Source: an uncultured Lachnospiraceae bacterium (lineage in GTDB: Bacteria > Bacillota_A > Clostridia > Lachnospirales > Lachnospiraceae). Taken from it: 28,663 bases of DNA. The position numbers and the translations under genes were made by a program. The DNA lies in the NCBI GenBank assembly GCA_947564305.1, contig CANOBT010000072.1:1-28663 (forward strand), given 5' to 3'. The notes under the pieces are model-generated. The model ran no database searches. It was not told the DNA's origin and saw only the letters and a list, made by a program, of their open reading frames with translations. Shown one piece after another: positions 6,561 to 14,497 of the stretch (the first letter of the stretch is position 1; each line of letters starts with the position of its first letter).

Positions 6561-9485
6561 ATGAACGTAACAGTAGCATGGGAAGACGTCATCAGCGTTG
6601 TTTCGCAGATCTCCGGTTATTTGATTGTGATCGGAATCCTGTTTGTGGCAATGGTGGCAGCATTGATTCTTGCAAGGAAAGCAGGAAAACCGAAGTCTGG
6701 TTTTATCCGCTGGCAGTCGGTGATCGCCTTTCTTGCGGCAACAGCAGTAATGGTAAACACGATTTTGTTAGTGCCTATGGCAGACCTGATCTCTGCTTCC
6801 ATGGTTGAGATTGGAACCTTAAGTGAGGAAACTTCGAATAATTCCCGGGCAATTGTGGAAGAGGTTGCCGGTGAAGGAATCGTAATGACAAAGAACGAGG
6901 AAGGTACGCTGCCTTTGACAGGCGTGGAGAATCTGAACGTATTCGGATGGGCATCTACGAATCCCATCTATGGCGGAACCGGTTCGGGAACCATTGACGC
7001 ATCTACGGCGGTTGACCTGTTAGGCGGTCTTGAGAACGCCGGATTTTCACTGAATACAGAGCTTTCTGATTTTTATAAGGAGTACCGTGAGGATAGACCT
7101 ATAATCAGTATCAATGATGGCCAGGACTGGACATTACCGGAACCAACGGTAGACAGCTATACGGATGAGATGTTGGATAATGCGAAAGATTTTTCTGATA
7201 CGGCCGTGATCGTTTTCGGACGTCCCGGCGGGGAAGGCGCGGATCTTCCAAATGATATGGGAGCGGTTCTGGATGGTTCCTATAATAAAGGGACTAAATA
7301 TACGAATGCGTTGTATACGAACAATGGCAGCTATGATGATTTTGAAGCAGGGTCTACCTATTTGGAACTCAGCCGGACAGAGAGAGAGCTGGTGGAAATG
7401 GTCTGCTCTAATTTCGAAGATGTGATCATTGTCTACAATGGCGCGAATGCATTGGAAATGGGATGGACAGAGGAATTTGAACAGATTAAGGGCGTGTTGC
7501 TGTGCGCAAGCCCGGGAGCTACCGGTTTTAATGCATTGGGACAGATTATGAACGGCACAGTAAATCCATCCGGTAAGACAGTAGATACCTGGCTGCGTGA
7601 TGTTACACAGTCACCGACCTTCAATAACTTTGGACACTTCAATTACAGTAACGTAGATGAGGTGACAGAGGCGGCACAGGCGGCATGGGAGAGAGCAGAC
7701 GGCATTGTTTCTTTCGTAAATTATGTGGAAGGTATTTATATTGGATACCGCTATTTTGAAACAGCCTATGCAGAGGCTGAAAGAAATGGATTTGATTTCG
7801 ATTATGACGAAGCAGTGATGTATCCATTTGGCTATGGATTAAGTTATACAAGCTTTGAGCAGGAGCTGGGAGACATCAGTGAGGCGGACGGAACGATTTC
7901 TGTGGATGTGACAGTTACAAATACAGGGGATACCGCCGGCAAAGATGTGGTTGAGTTATACTATACTCCACCGTATACCAACGGCGGAATCGAAAAAGCG
8001 GAAGTAAACCTGGCTGCATTCGATAAGACAGAATTGTTAGAGCCAGGTGCGTCAGAGACAGTAACCTTGACCTTTGATGTAGAAGATATGGCATCTTATG
8101 ATACCTACGGAGAGGGCTGCTATGTCCTGGAAGAAGGAGAATATGGCATTTCCCTCAGAACAGACGCGCATACGGTTGTCGCGGAGGACGCTTATACGGT
8201 GGATGAAGATGTAGTATACAATGAAAGTAATCTTCACAACGGAGATCTGGAAGTGGCAGACAATAAGCTGGAATTTGCAGAAGGCGAGATCACCTATCTT
8301 TCCAGAGCAGATGGATTTGCAAACTATGCAGAAGCTACAGCGGCACCATCCGATTTTGAAATCCATACAGAGGTGACCGCGAACGGTACCTATGATCCGA
8401 CACAGTACAATAACGCGGATGATGAGATGCCGGTTACAGGCGCGAATAATGGTCTGGAGGTTTATGATCTGCGTGGCGCGGATTATGATGACCCGCAGTG
8501 GGAAGAACTTCTGGATCAGGTTACAGTAGATGAAATGGTCAATGTGATTGCAAATGCAGGATTCCAGACTGTCAAGATGGATTCTGTGAATAAGTTCTCA
8601 ACAATAGACAGCGACGGACCGGCAGGAGTCAATTCCTTTATGGTAGGGGCGTATGGTACCGGTTATTGTGCGCAGGTTCTTCTGGCTCAGACATGGAATA
8701 CGGATCTGGCTAATAAATTAGCAGACGGTATCTGCAAAGAGTTTATAGATTTTGGAATCCATGGATGGTACGCGCCGTCTATGAACCTTCACCGCTCTGC
8801 GTTTGGAGGACGTGATTTTGAATATTACTCAGAGGACAGCCTGTTAAGCGCGAGGATGGCAGTGGAAGAATGTGCGGCGGCTTATCCATATGGTGTATAT
8901 CCATATATCAAACATTTTGCGTTCAACGAGCAGGAAACAAACCGGAACGCAGTCCTTTGTACATGGCTGACAGAGCAGGCAGCACGTGAACTTTATCTGG
9001 AGCCATTTGAAGAATGTGTAAAAGAAAATGACGGTTCCGCAATGGCAGTGATGTCTTCCTATGTATATGTCGGTGCTGAATGGGACGGCGGATGTGCTCC
9101 GCTGCTGAACGATATCCTCCGCGGAGAATGGGGATATCAGGGCATGGTTCTGTCTGATTACTTTGGAAACTATGGATATATGGATGCAGATAAGGCGGTG
9201 CGCGGCGGAACGGACGCAATGCTTGGGACAACCGGAAATGATGCGATTATGACAGATCAGGAGAGTGCTACATCTGTATTGGCTATGCGTCAGGCAGTGA
9301 AAAATATTCTGTATACGGTTGTAAACAGCAATGCCTATAGTGATGAGGCCTATGCGGCAGGAAACGCAATGCCGGGATGGCAGAAGATCCTTTTTGGAGC
9401 AGATGCGGCGATTGTTATCGTATTGGCGGCATTGGAGGTATTGTTGATCAGGTCTTATAAGAAAAAGAAAGAGCAGGCAAAATAA
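6561..9485 (+). CDS. Membrane-anchored GH3 beta-glucosidase with reversed domain order
   Basis: A 974-residue glycoside hydrolase family 3 enzyme. Two hydrophobic helices (about residues 19-39 and 52-75) flank a basic loop, RKAGKPKSGFIRW. The GH3 C-terminal domain comes first, from VMTKNEEGTLPLTG onward, with the probable acid/base E225 in GRPGGEGADLP. A fibronectin-III-like domain follows, then the TIM-barrel domain with K784-H785 in YIKHFAFNEQ and nucleophile D866 in VLSDYFG. A third hydrophobic helix and a basic tail (RSYKKKKEQAK) end the protein. By the positive-inside rule the catalytic domains lie outside the cell. The reversed order is known in a minority of GH3 enzymes such as the Ruminococcus albus beta-glucosidase. 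The start at 6561 has AAGGAGGA 6 bases ahead; ATGs at 6489 and 6516 lack one. It probably acts on beta-glucosides; substrate unproven. Confidence 0.9.
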   Translation: MNVTVAWEDVISVVSQISGYLIVIGILFVAMVAALILARKAGKPKSGFIRWQSVIAFLAATAVMVNTILLVPMADLISASMVEIGTLSEETSNNSRAIVEEVAGEGIVMTKNEEGTLPLTGVENLNVFGWASTNPIYGGTGSGTIDASTAVDLLGGLENAGFSLNTELSDFYKEYREDRPIISINDGQDWTLPEPTVDSYTDEMLDNAKDFSDTAVIVFGRPGGEGADLPNDMGAVLDGSYNKGTKYTNALYTNNGSYDDFEAGSTYLELSRTERELVEMVCSNFEDVIIVYNGANALEMGWTEEFEQIKGVLLCASPGATGFNALGQIMNGTVNPSGKTVDTWLRDVTQSPTFNNFGHFNYSNVDEVTEAAQAAWERADGIVSFVNYVEGIYIGYRYFETAYAEAERNGFDFDYDEAVMYPFGYGLSYTSFEQELGDISEADGTISVDVTVTNTGDTAGKDVVELYYTPPYTNGGIEKAEVNLAAFDKTELLEPGASETVTLTFDVEDMASYDTYGEGCYVLEEGEYGISLRTDAHTVVAEDAYTVDEDVVYNESNLHNGDLEVADNKLEFAEGEITYLSRADGFANYAEATAAPSDFEIHTEVTANGTYDPTQYNNADDEMPVTGANNGLEVYDLRGADYDDPQWEELLDQVTVDEMVNVIANAGFQTVKMDSVNKFSTIDSDGPAGVNSFMVGAYGTGYCAQVLLAQTWNTDLANKLADGICKEFIDFGIHGWYAPSMNLHRSAFGGRDFEYYSEDSLLSARMAVEECAAAYPYGVYPYIKHFAFNEQETNRNAVLCTWLTEQAARELYLEPFEECVKENDGSAMAVMSSYVYVGAEWDGGCAPLLNDILRGEWGYQGMVLSDYFGNYGYMDADKAVRGGTDAMLGTTGNDAIMTDQESATSVLAMRQAVKNILYTVVNSNAYSDEAYAAGNAMPGWQKILFGADAAIVIVLAALEVLLIRSYKKKKEQAK

Positions 9486-9519
9486 AGAACTATTGATAAA
9501 TACCAAATTTAAATGATAA

Positions 9520-9584
9520 ACAGTAGCGGAAACTACTACTGTAGATTAAAGATATAGCCTTCTGAATATGCAGGAGGCTATATC
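9520..9584 (+). promoter_or_regulatory. Two hairpins between the GH3 genes
   Basis: ACAGTAG (9520-9526) pairs with CTACTGT (9536-9542). A much stronger stem follows: 9551-9564 pairs with 9571-9584 over 14 base pairs (one G-T) around the loop AATATG. No T-run follows, so it is not a standard terminator. The second stem ends a couple of bases before the ribosome site of the next GH3 gene, suggesting control of mRNA processing, stability or translation. Confidence 0.6.
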
Positions 9585-9602
9585 TAAAAGGAGAAGACGA
9601 AG

Positions 9603-12020
9603 ATGAAAAATCAGAAATTGATTTCCCAAATGTCTCTGGAGGAGAAATGTTATCTGCTTTCAGGAAAGGATTTCTGGCAGTCCAGAAGTGTAGAGAGATT
9701 AGGAATCCCGAACATGGCTTTGTCGGACGGACCTCACGGGCTTCGGAAACAGGAAGGGGCAAGTGACCAGCTCGGCCTGAATGGAAGTGTCCCTGCGACT
9801 TGTTATCCTACGGCGGCAACTGTTGCGAACAGTTGGAACCCGGAATTAGGTGAGGAGATAGGAAGATATCTGGGCAATGAAGCAGCAGAGCAGGAAGTAG
9901 CCGTTCTTCTCGGCCCGGGGATGAACATAAAGAGAAGCCCTTTATGTGGGCGAAATTTTGAATATTTCAGTGAGGACCCCTATCTGGCGGGCAAGATGGC
10001 AGCAGGATATATCAGAGGGATTCAGGAAAATGGAATTGCGGCGTGCCCCAAGCATTTTGCCGCAAATTCACAGGAACTGAGACGTATGGCAAGTGATTCC
10101 GTAGTGGATGAGCGAACTCTCCGGGAAATTTATCTGACCGGATTCGAGATTGCGGTAAAAGAGGCACACCCGAAGTCTATCATGACTTCCTATAATCAGG
10201 TAAACGGCGTATACGCCAATGAAAACCACCATCTCTTACAGGAAATTTTGCGGGATGAATGGGGATTTGATGGCTTTGCCGTTTCGGACTGGGGAGCTTC
10301 CAATGACCATGTGGAAGGTGTCAGGGCAGGCTCCCATCTGGAAATGCCTACTACCGGCGGAGATTCGGATGAAGAGCTGATTCGTGCGGTGGAGGATGGG
10401 AAACTTCCCGAAGCGCTTTTAGACCAGAGGGTGGATGAACTTCTGGATGTGATATTATCTACAAATAAAGCGGTAGCGGCCGGAAGGTCAAAAGGGTTTA
10501 GTAAAGAAAGCCGCCAGAACATGGCACAGAAGGCCGCGGAAGAAAGCATTGTATTGTTGAAAAATGAGGATGGGATTCTTCCTTTGCTAGAAAATACCAG
10601 AGTGGCGGTCATCGGTGAATTTGCCAGGAATCCCCGTTATCAGGGCGCCGGCTCTTCGGTAGTGAATCCTACAAAGTTGGAAAGCGCGATGGAAGTGCTC
10701 AATCAGTTCCCGATTCATGTGGAAGGCTATGCACCAGGTTATCACCGTACTGGTCCGGCAGACCCGGCACTGGAAAGGGAAGCTGTGGAACTTGCCAAAA
10801 AAGCGGGAGTGGTATTGTTATATATCGGTCTGGATGAGATTTCAGAATCAGAAGGTCTGGATCGTCCGAATATGAAGATGCCGGACAGCCAGATTCAGCT
10901 TCTGGAAATGATCTCAGAAGTGAATCCCAATGTGGTGGTGGTGATGTCCGCAGGTTCTGCGGTAGAAATGCCCTGGCTGAAAAACTGCAAGGCGCTGATC
11001 CATGGTTACCTCTGCGGACAGGCAGGCGCAAAGGCTATGCTTCGGGCACTCATGGGAGACGTCAATCCATCCGGAAAGCTGAGTGAGACCTATCCGATGA
11101 AATACGAAGATGTCCCATCCGCTCCCTATTTTCCATCGAAGGAAAGGACAGTGGAGTACCGGGAAGGGCTTTATGTAGGATACCGTTATTTTGAGACTGC
11201 GGAGATACCAGTATTATTTCCCTTTGGCTATGGGCTGAGTTATACCACGTTTTCTTATAGTAATCTGAAAGTAGATAAGGAAAAAGCAGTTTTCGATATT
11301 ACGAACACCGGAAACAGGGACGGAGCAGAGGTTGCGCAGATGTATGTCAGCGCGAAATGCAGCGGTGTCTACCGTCCGAAAAAGGAACTGAAAGGGTTCC
11401 AAAAGGTCTTCCTGAAAGCAGGTGAGACAAAAACGGTGGAGATTCCCATCAGCCGCGAAGCATTCCGATATTTCAATGTAAATACAAATGCGTTTGAAGT
11501 GGAAAGCGGAGAATACGAGATTTTAATCGGCTCCAGTGTGGCAGATATCCATTTGTCCGAAACCGTAGATGTCATTGGTACAGAAGCACCGCTTCCTTAC
11601 AATAGCAGCAGGCTGCCGCATTATGTATCAGGGCAGATTAAAGATATTCCGGATCAGGAGTTTGCGGAGCTTCTGGGTCATAGGGTTCCGAACGGACACT
11701 GGAGCGGACAGCTTGGCAGGAATGATGCCATCTGCCAGATGTATTACGCAAAGAGTGCTCTGGCAAGAATGATCTATAAGATCATGACAAACATTTTAAA
11801 TAAAAGTATGGCAAAGGGTAAACCGAATCTGAACCTGATGTTCAATTATAATATGCCGTTTCGGGCAATCGGAAAGATGGCAGGGGGAATCTGCAGCCAG
11901 GAAATGGTGGATGGGATCGTAATGATCGTAAACGGACACTTCTTCAAAGGATTTGGGCAGGTGATCGGCGGCTTTTTCCGCCAGCAGAAAGTCAGGAAAA
12001 AGGCAAAACAGATGAACTAA
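9603..12020 (+). CDS. GH3 beta-glucosidase, conventional order, with C-terminal extension
   Basis: An 805-residue cytoplasmic-looking GH3 enzyme (no signal peptide). The TIM-barrel domain spans about residues 1-310, with GRNFEYFSEDP, K150-H151 in CPKHFAAN and nucleophile D229 in AVSDWGAS. The second GH3 domain starts at ESIVLLKNEDGILPL and carries the probable acid/base E417 in ESEGLDRP. A fibronectin-III-like domain follows, with FPFGYGLSYTTF at its boundary and the typical ELKGFQKVFLKAGETKTV. About 145 further residues (660-805) include Gly- and Met-rich amphipathic stretches such as GKMAGGICSQEMVDGIVMIV and a basic end. AAAAGGAGA precedes the ATG. It follows the anchored GH3 by 117 bases and precedes a GtrA-like gene by 37. 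Likely hydrolyses beta-glucosides. Confidence 0.93.
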   Translation: MKNQKLISQMSLEEKCYLLSGKDFWQSRSVERLGIPNMALSDGPHGLRKQEGASDQLGLNGSVPATCYPTAATVANSWNPELGEEIGRYLGNEAAEQEVAVLLGPGMNIKRSPLCGRNFEYFSEDPYLAGKMAAGYIRGIQENGIAACPKHFAANSQELRRMASDSVVDERTLREIYLTGFEIAVKEAHPKSIMTSYNQVNGVYANENHHLLQEILRDEWGFDGFAVSDWGASNDHVEGVRAGSHLEMPTTGGDSDEELIRAVEDGKLPEALLDQRVDELLDVILSTNKAVAAGRSKGFSKESRQNMAQKAAEESIVLLKNEDGILPLLENTRVAVIGEFARNPRYQGAGSSVVNPTKLESAMEVLNQFPIHVEGYAPGYHRTGPADPALEREAVELAKKAGVVLLYIGLDEISESEGLDRPNMKMPDSQIQLLEMISEVNPNVVVVMSAGSAVEMPWLKNCKALIHGYLCGQAGAKAMLRALMGDVNPSGKLSETYPMKYEDVPSAPYFPSKERTVEYREGLYVGYRYFETAEIPVLFPFGYGLSYTTFSYSNLKVDKEKAVFDITNTGNRDGAEVAQMYVSAKCSGVYRPKKELKGFQKVFLKAGETKTVEIPISREAFRYFNVNTNAFEVESGEYEILIGSSVADIHLSETVDVIGTEAPLPYNSSRLPHYVSGQIKDIPDQEFAELLGHRVPNGHWSGQLGRNDAICQMYYAKSALARMIYKIMTNILNKSMAKGKPNLNLMFNYNMPFRAIGKMAGGICSQEMVDGIVMIVNGHFFKGFGQVIGGFFRQQKVRKKAKQMN

Positions 12021-12057
12021 AGGCATTATCTATCTATGATATGAGGAGGAGAGAAAT

Positions 12058-12624
12058 ATGGGATTTTTTCAAGATTTTGCAAAAAAACATCCGAAGGCGG
12101 CACAGTGGATACGTGAGGGAGGACTGTTCTTTCTATTCAGCAACCTCGTAACAGTGTGGCAGTATATCCTGATCCAGTTCCTGCCCGCCGCATTCTCCGC
12201 TTATGCAGATGTGGAATGGATGTGGCCCGGAATCCGGATGGAACTGTTCGGAGCGAATTTTACATTTAATGTCCTGGGCTACAGCGTAGCAGACGGCGGT
12301 TTGGCATATTTCATCGCCTATCTGATCGCGACCTTTACAGCCCAGTGTATCAACTTCCCGTTGCAGAGGAATATCACATTCCGCAGCCATGGGAAGATTC
12401 CGCCACAGATTGTGGGATACTTTTTCGGCTGGGTAGGCGTAACACTGGTAGTGAACTCCATCAACAGTATCTGGGTCGGTGTGGCCGGTACCCTGGGTGT
12501 GCCGGATTTTATTTACAACATTATCACAACGGTCCTGACCGGCGGCGTGTCCATGGTGATTTTTTTTGTTGTCAATAAGATCATATTCCCGGAAGGAGAA
12601 GTAAAGAAGGAAGAGAAAAAATAA
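12058..12624 (+). CDS. GtrA-like four-helix membrane protein
   Basis: A 188-residue integral membrane protein with four hydrophobic segments, near residues 20-44, 74-100, 117-140 and 150-173, and a lysine-rich tail EGEVKKEEKK. Between segments two and three lies NFPLQRNITFRSHGKIPPQ, which resembles the conserved N-x(4-5)-R-x-(W/I)-x-F signature of the GtrA/DPMS family. Family members assist transfer of polyprenyl-linked sugars across the membrane. AGGAGGAGAG lies shortly before the ATG. The gene follows the second GH3 by 37 bases in the same direction and is probably in its operon, linking the hydrolases to a membrane glycan or lipid-linked sugar. The exact role is inferred. Confidence 0.75.
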   Translation: MGFFQDFAKKHPKAAQWIREGGLFFLFSNLVTVWQYILIQFLPAAFSAYADVEWMWPGIRMELFGANFTFNVLGYSVADGGLAYFIAYLIATFTAQCINFPLQRNITFRSHGKIPPQIVGYFFGWVGVTLVVNSINSIWVGVAGTLGVPDFIYNIITTVLTGGVSMVIFFVVNKIIFPEGEVKKEEKK

Positions 12625-12732
12625 TCTTTAGGGACGAACGTAAATGGAAACAGTGGACAGAACAAGAGGAAATGTCATTGGAACTGCCCGCAAATCTTTT
12701 AACAGAGGATATACTTTTTTGAAGGGATAGCG

Positions 12733-12738
12733 TATAAT
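12733..12738 (+). promoter_or_regulatory. Possible -10 box for the DUF1963 gene
   Basis: A perfect TATAAT lies 48 bases ahead of the start codon at 12787. No good -35 box is seen at the right distance, so the promoter is weak or dependent on an activator. Confidence 0.35.
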
Positions 12739-12786
12739 GGGGCCAGAGCGAATCGGGATTTGAGAAAAGAGAGGAGTGAACTTTTC

Positions 12787-13743
12787 ATGACAAATATGGA
12801 AAAAATACAGCTTTGTCAAGAGATAGTCAACCAGATTCAGGAAGAGAGCCAACGGCCCATATGCCGCCTTGGGCTTAGCCGGGAGTCCTTTGCTGTTACT
12901 GACAGTCATTTAGGCGGCGTTCCCTATGTCCCTCGTGATGGGCGGATTCCCACCGATGAGGAAGGAAACCAGCTTTGGCTGTGCGCCCAGATTAACTTCG
13001 CCCAGATGCCCCATATGGATAACTTTCCGGAATCGGGTTTGTTACAAATTTTTTTGGAGGATTGGCACTTTGGCGACTTTGGTCTGGAAGATGGTCCTTT
13101 TCCCGCTCAGGAGTACTGGAAAGCGCTCTATTACCCTGAGGTTGACAAAACGGTCACGATGGAGGAGTGCGAAGCGAAGATGGCCGTTCCCTGGGCGGAG
13201 GCCAAGCGCAGCAATATGCCCCGTCCGGCCAGCAAGTTCGATTTGCAGGACATTGAGCAGGGACATGACTCCTTGTGGCGTTGTCCGGAGATTCCGCTGA
13301 GAATCAATTTTCAGAGCGTAGAATATGAGGGAGTTAACGATGAGGATTTTCGTTTTGACACACTCTTTGCTTCTGCTTTGGAGAGACGTCTGCCTGGCGC
13401 TGATCCGGAAGAATTTATGCCTTACAGACTACGCGATGAGACCTCCGAAGAGCGGGAAATTCTCACCAAAATACGCAAGCAGATTAAGGGCGGCGGCTGT
13501 AAGATGGGTGGTTATCCCAGTTATCTTCAGGACGATCCCAGGCTGTACGATGAGGGGGAGGGTTGGGCCGAATGCGATACTCTGCTTCTACAGTTGTATG
13601 ATGATACCTATAACTATCCTCAAGAGGATATCGGAGAGATGGACCTTTATCTGAATGGCGGCCCGCTTAATTTTATTATCCGGGCTGAGGATCTGAAAAA
13701 CAGGAACTTTTCCCGGGTACTGGCACAATGGGCATGTACATAA
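12787..13743 (+). CDS. DUF1963 (YwqG-like) protein
   Basis: A 318-residue soluble protein that fits the YwqG/DUF1963 family. Supporting features are SHLGGVPYVPRDGRIPTDEE near the N-terminus, LWLCAQINFAQMP, LLQIFLEDWHFGDFG, the G-G-Y-P-S-Y-L-Q-D-D-P segment, LLLQLYDDTY and the closing LNFIIRAEDLKNRNFSRVLA. The family has no settled biochemical function. GAGGAG lies 10 bases before the ATG at 12787; the in-frame ATG at 12760 has no such site. It appears to be a single-gene unit, convergent with the two-component genes; only 34 bases separate its stop from the regulator's stop. A few of its codon choices (CCC, CGC, GCC) look richer in C than neighbours, a weak hint of separate origin. Confidence 0.8.
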   Translation: MTNMEKIQLCQEIVNQIQEESQRPICRLGLSRESFAVTDSHLGGVPYVPRDGRIPTDEEGNQLWLCAQINFAQMPHMDNFPESGLLQIFLEDWHFGDFGLEDGPFPAQEYWKALYYPEVDKTVTMEECEAKMAVPWAEAKRSNMPRPASKFDLQDIEQGHDSLWRCPEIPLRINFQSVEYEGVNDEDFRFDTLFASALERRLPGADPEEFMPYRLRDETSEEREILTKIRKQIKGGGCKMGGYPSYLQDDPRLYDEGEGWAECDTLLLQLYDDTYNYPQEDIGEMDLYLNGGPLNFIIRAEDLKNRNFSRVLAQWACT

Positions 13744-13777
13744 ATGGAAAGAAAGCATAATTTCCGGCTTGTTTTAT

Positions 13778-14497
13778 TCAAATCTTTTTCATCATCCTGG
13801 TAGACATAAGGCAGGTCTCGCCGTTGATAAAATAGATGATCCGATTTTTTGCATCTACTTCCTCGATATTGTTCTTATTTGCCAGGAAAGAACGGTGGCA
13901 GCGCACAAATCTGTCATCCAATGCGGCCTCCAGTTCTTTCATTGCGCCGGAGAATTCTATCTGTCGGTCCTTGGCGTGTAAAATGACCTTGTGGATGTTG
14001 GCGGAGGTTTCAAAAAAGAGGATATCATTATAATCTACGTTGATTTTCCGTTCCCCTATCTCAATCGTGTAGGTTTTATGTACTTTATTTGTCTGCAGTG
14101 TATGACGTTCCAATGCGTGAAGCAGACATTCCCGGATTTTTACACCTATCTCAGCGGGATTGTCCTTCAGCACGAAATCCATTGCTTCTACCCGGTATTG
14201 GAACGTCATATAGCTTAATTCTGAGTGGGCTGTGATAAATACGATAAAACCGCGGGGATCAAACTTTCGGATTTCCTGAGCAAGCTTCATTCCATTCATA
14301 TCACATTTTAAGTCAATGTCAAGAAAATAGATGCCTGTATTTTGGCTGGATTTGACAATTTCCAGCAGCTTATAAGGATCAGGAGTATCCAGAACAAGCC
14401 GCATATCCAACTCCTCGATCAGAACCGTATTGTGGATATTCTGCACAACAGATTTCCGCTGTGCGTCGTCATCTTCACACACGAAAATATTCAGCAT
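13778..14497 (-). CDS. LytTR-family response regulator (AgrA-like)
   Basis: A 239-residue response regulator. The receiver domain occupies residues 1-125, with acidic residues E8-D9-D10 and phospho-acceptor D60 in GIYFLDIDL, followed by the switch Thr in FITAHSE. Residues about 138-235 are the LytTR DNA-binding domain, with YTIEIGERKINVDYNDILFF and RFVRCHRSFLANKNNIEEV as its signatures. It overlaps the sensor-kinase gene by 7 bases, so translation is probably coupled. The set resembles AgrC/AgrA systems but no peptide-precursor or AgrB-type gene is visible beside it. Its targets are unknown; the nearby GH3/GtrA operon is one candidate. Confidence 0.93.
   Translation of the reverse strand: MLNIFVCEDDDAQRKSVVQNIHNTVLIEELDMRLVLDTPDPYKLLEIVKSSQNTGIYFLDIDLKCDMNGMKLAQEIRKFDPRGFIVFITAHSELSYMTFQYRVEAMDFVLKDNPAEIGVKIRECLLHALERHTLQTNKVHKTYTIEIGERKINVDYNDILFFETSANIHKVILHAKDRQIEFSGAMKELEAALDDRFVRCHRSFLANKNNIEEVDAKNRIIYFINGETCLMSTRMMKKI

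Noticed and set aside
8844..9506. Long minus-strand open frame opposite the first GH3 gene
   Set aside because: It lies wholly within a well-supported GH3 gene, has Cys/His/Arg-rich composition typical of antisense frames and no ribosome site.
12642..12728. 28-codon frame METVDRTRGNVIGTARKSF... ahead of the DUF1963 gene
   Set aside because: No ribosome site and no recognisable similarity; treated as leader DNA.
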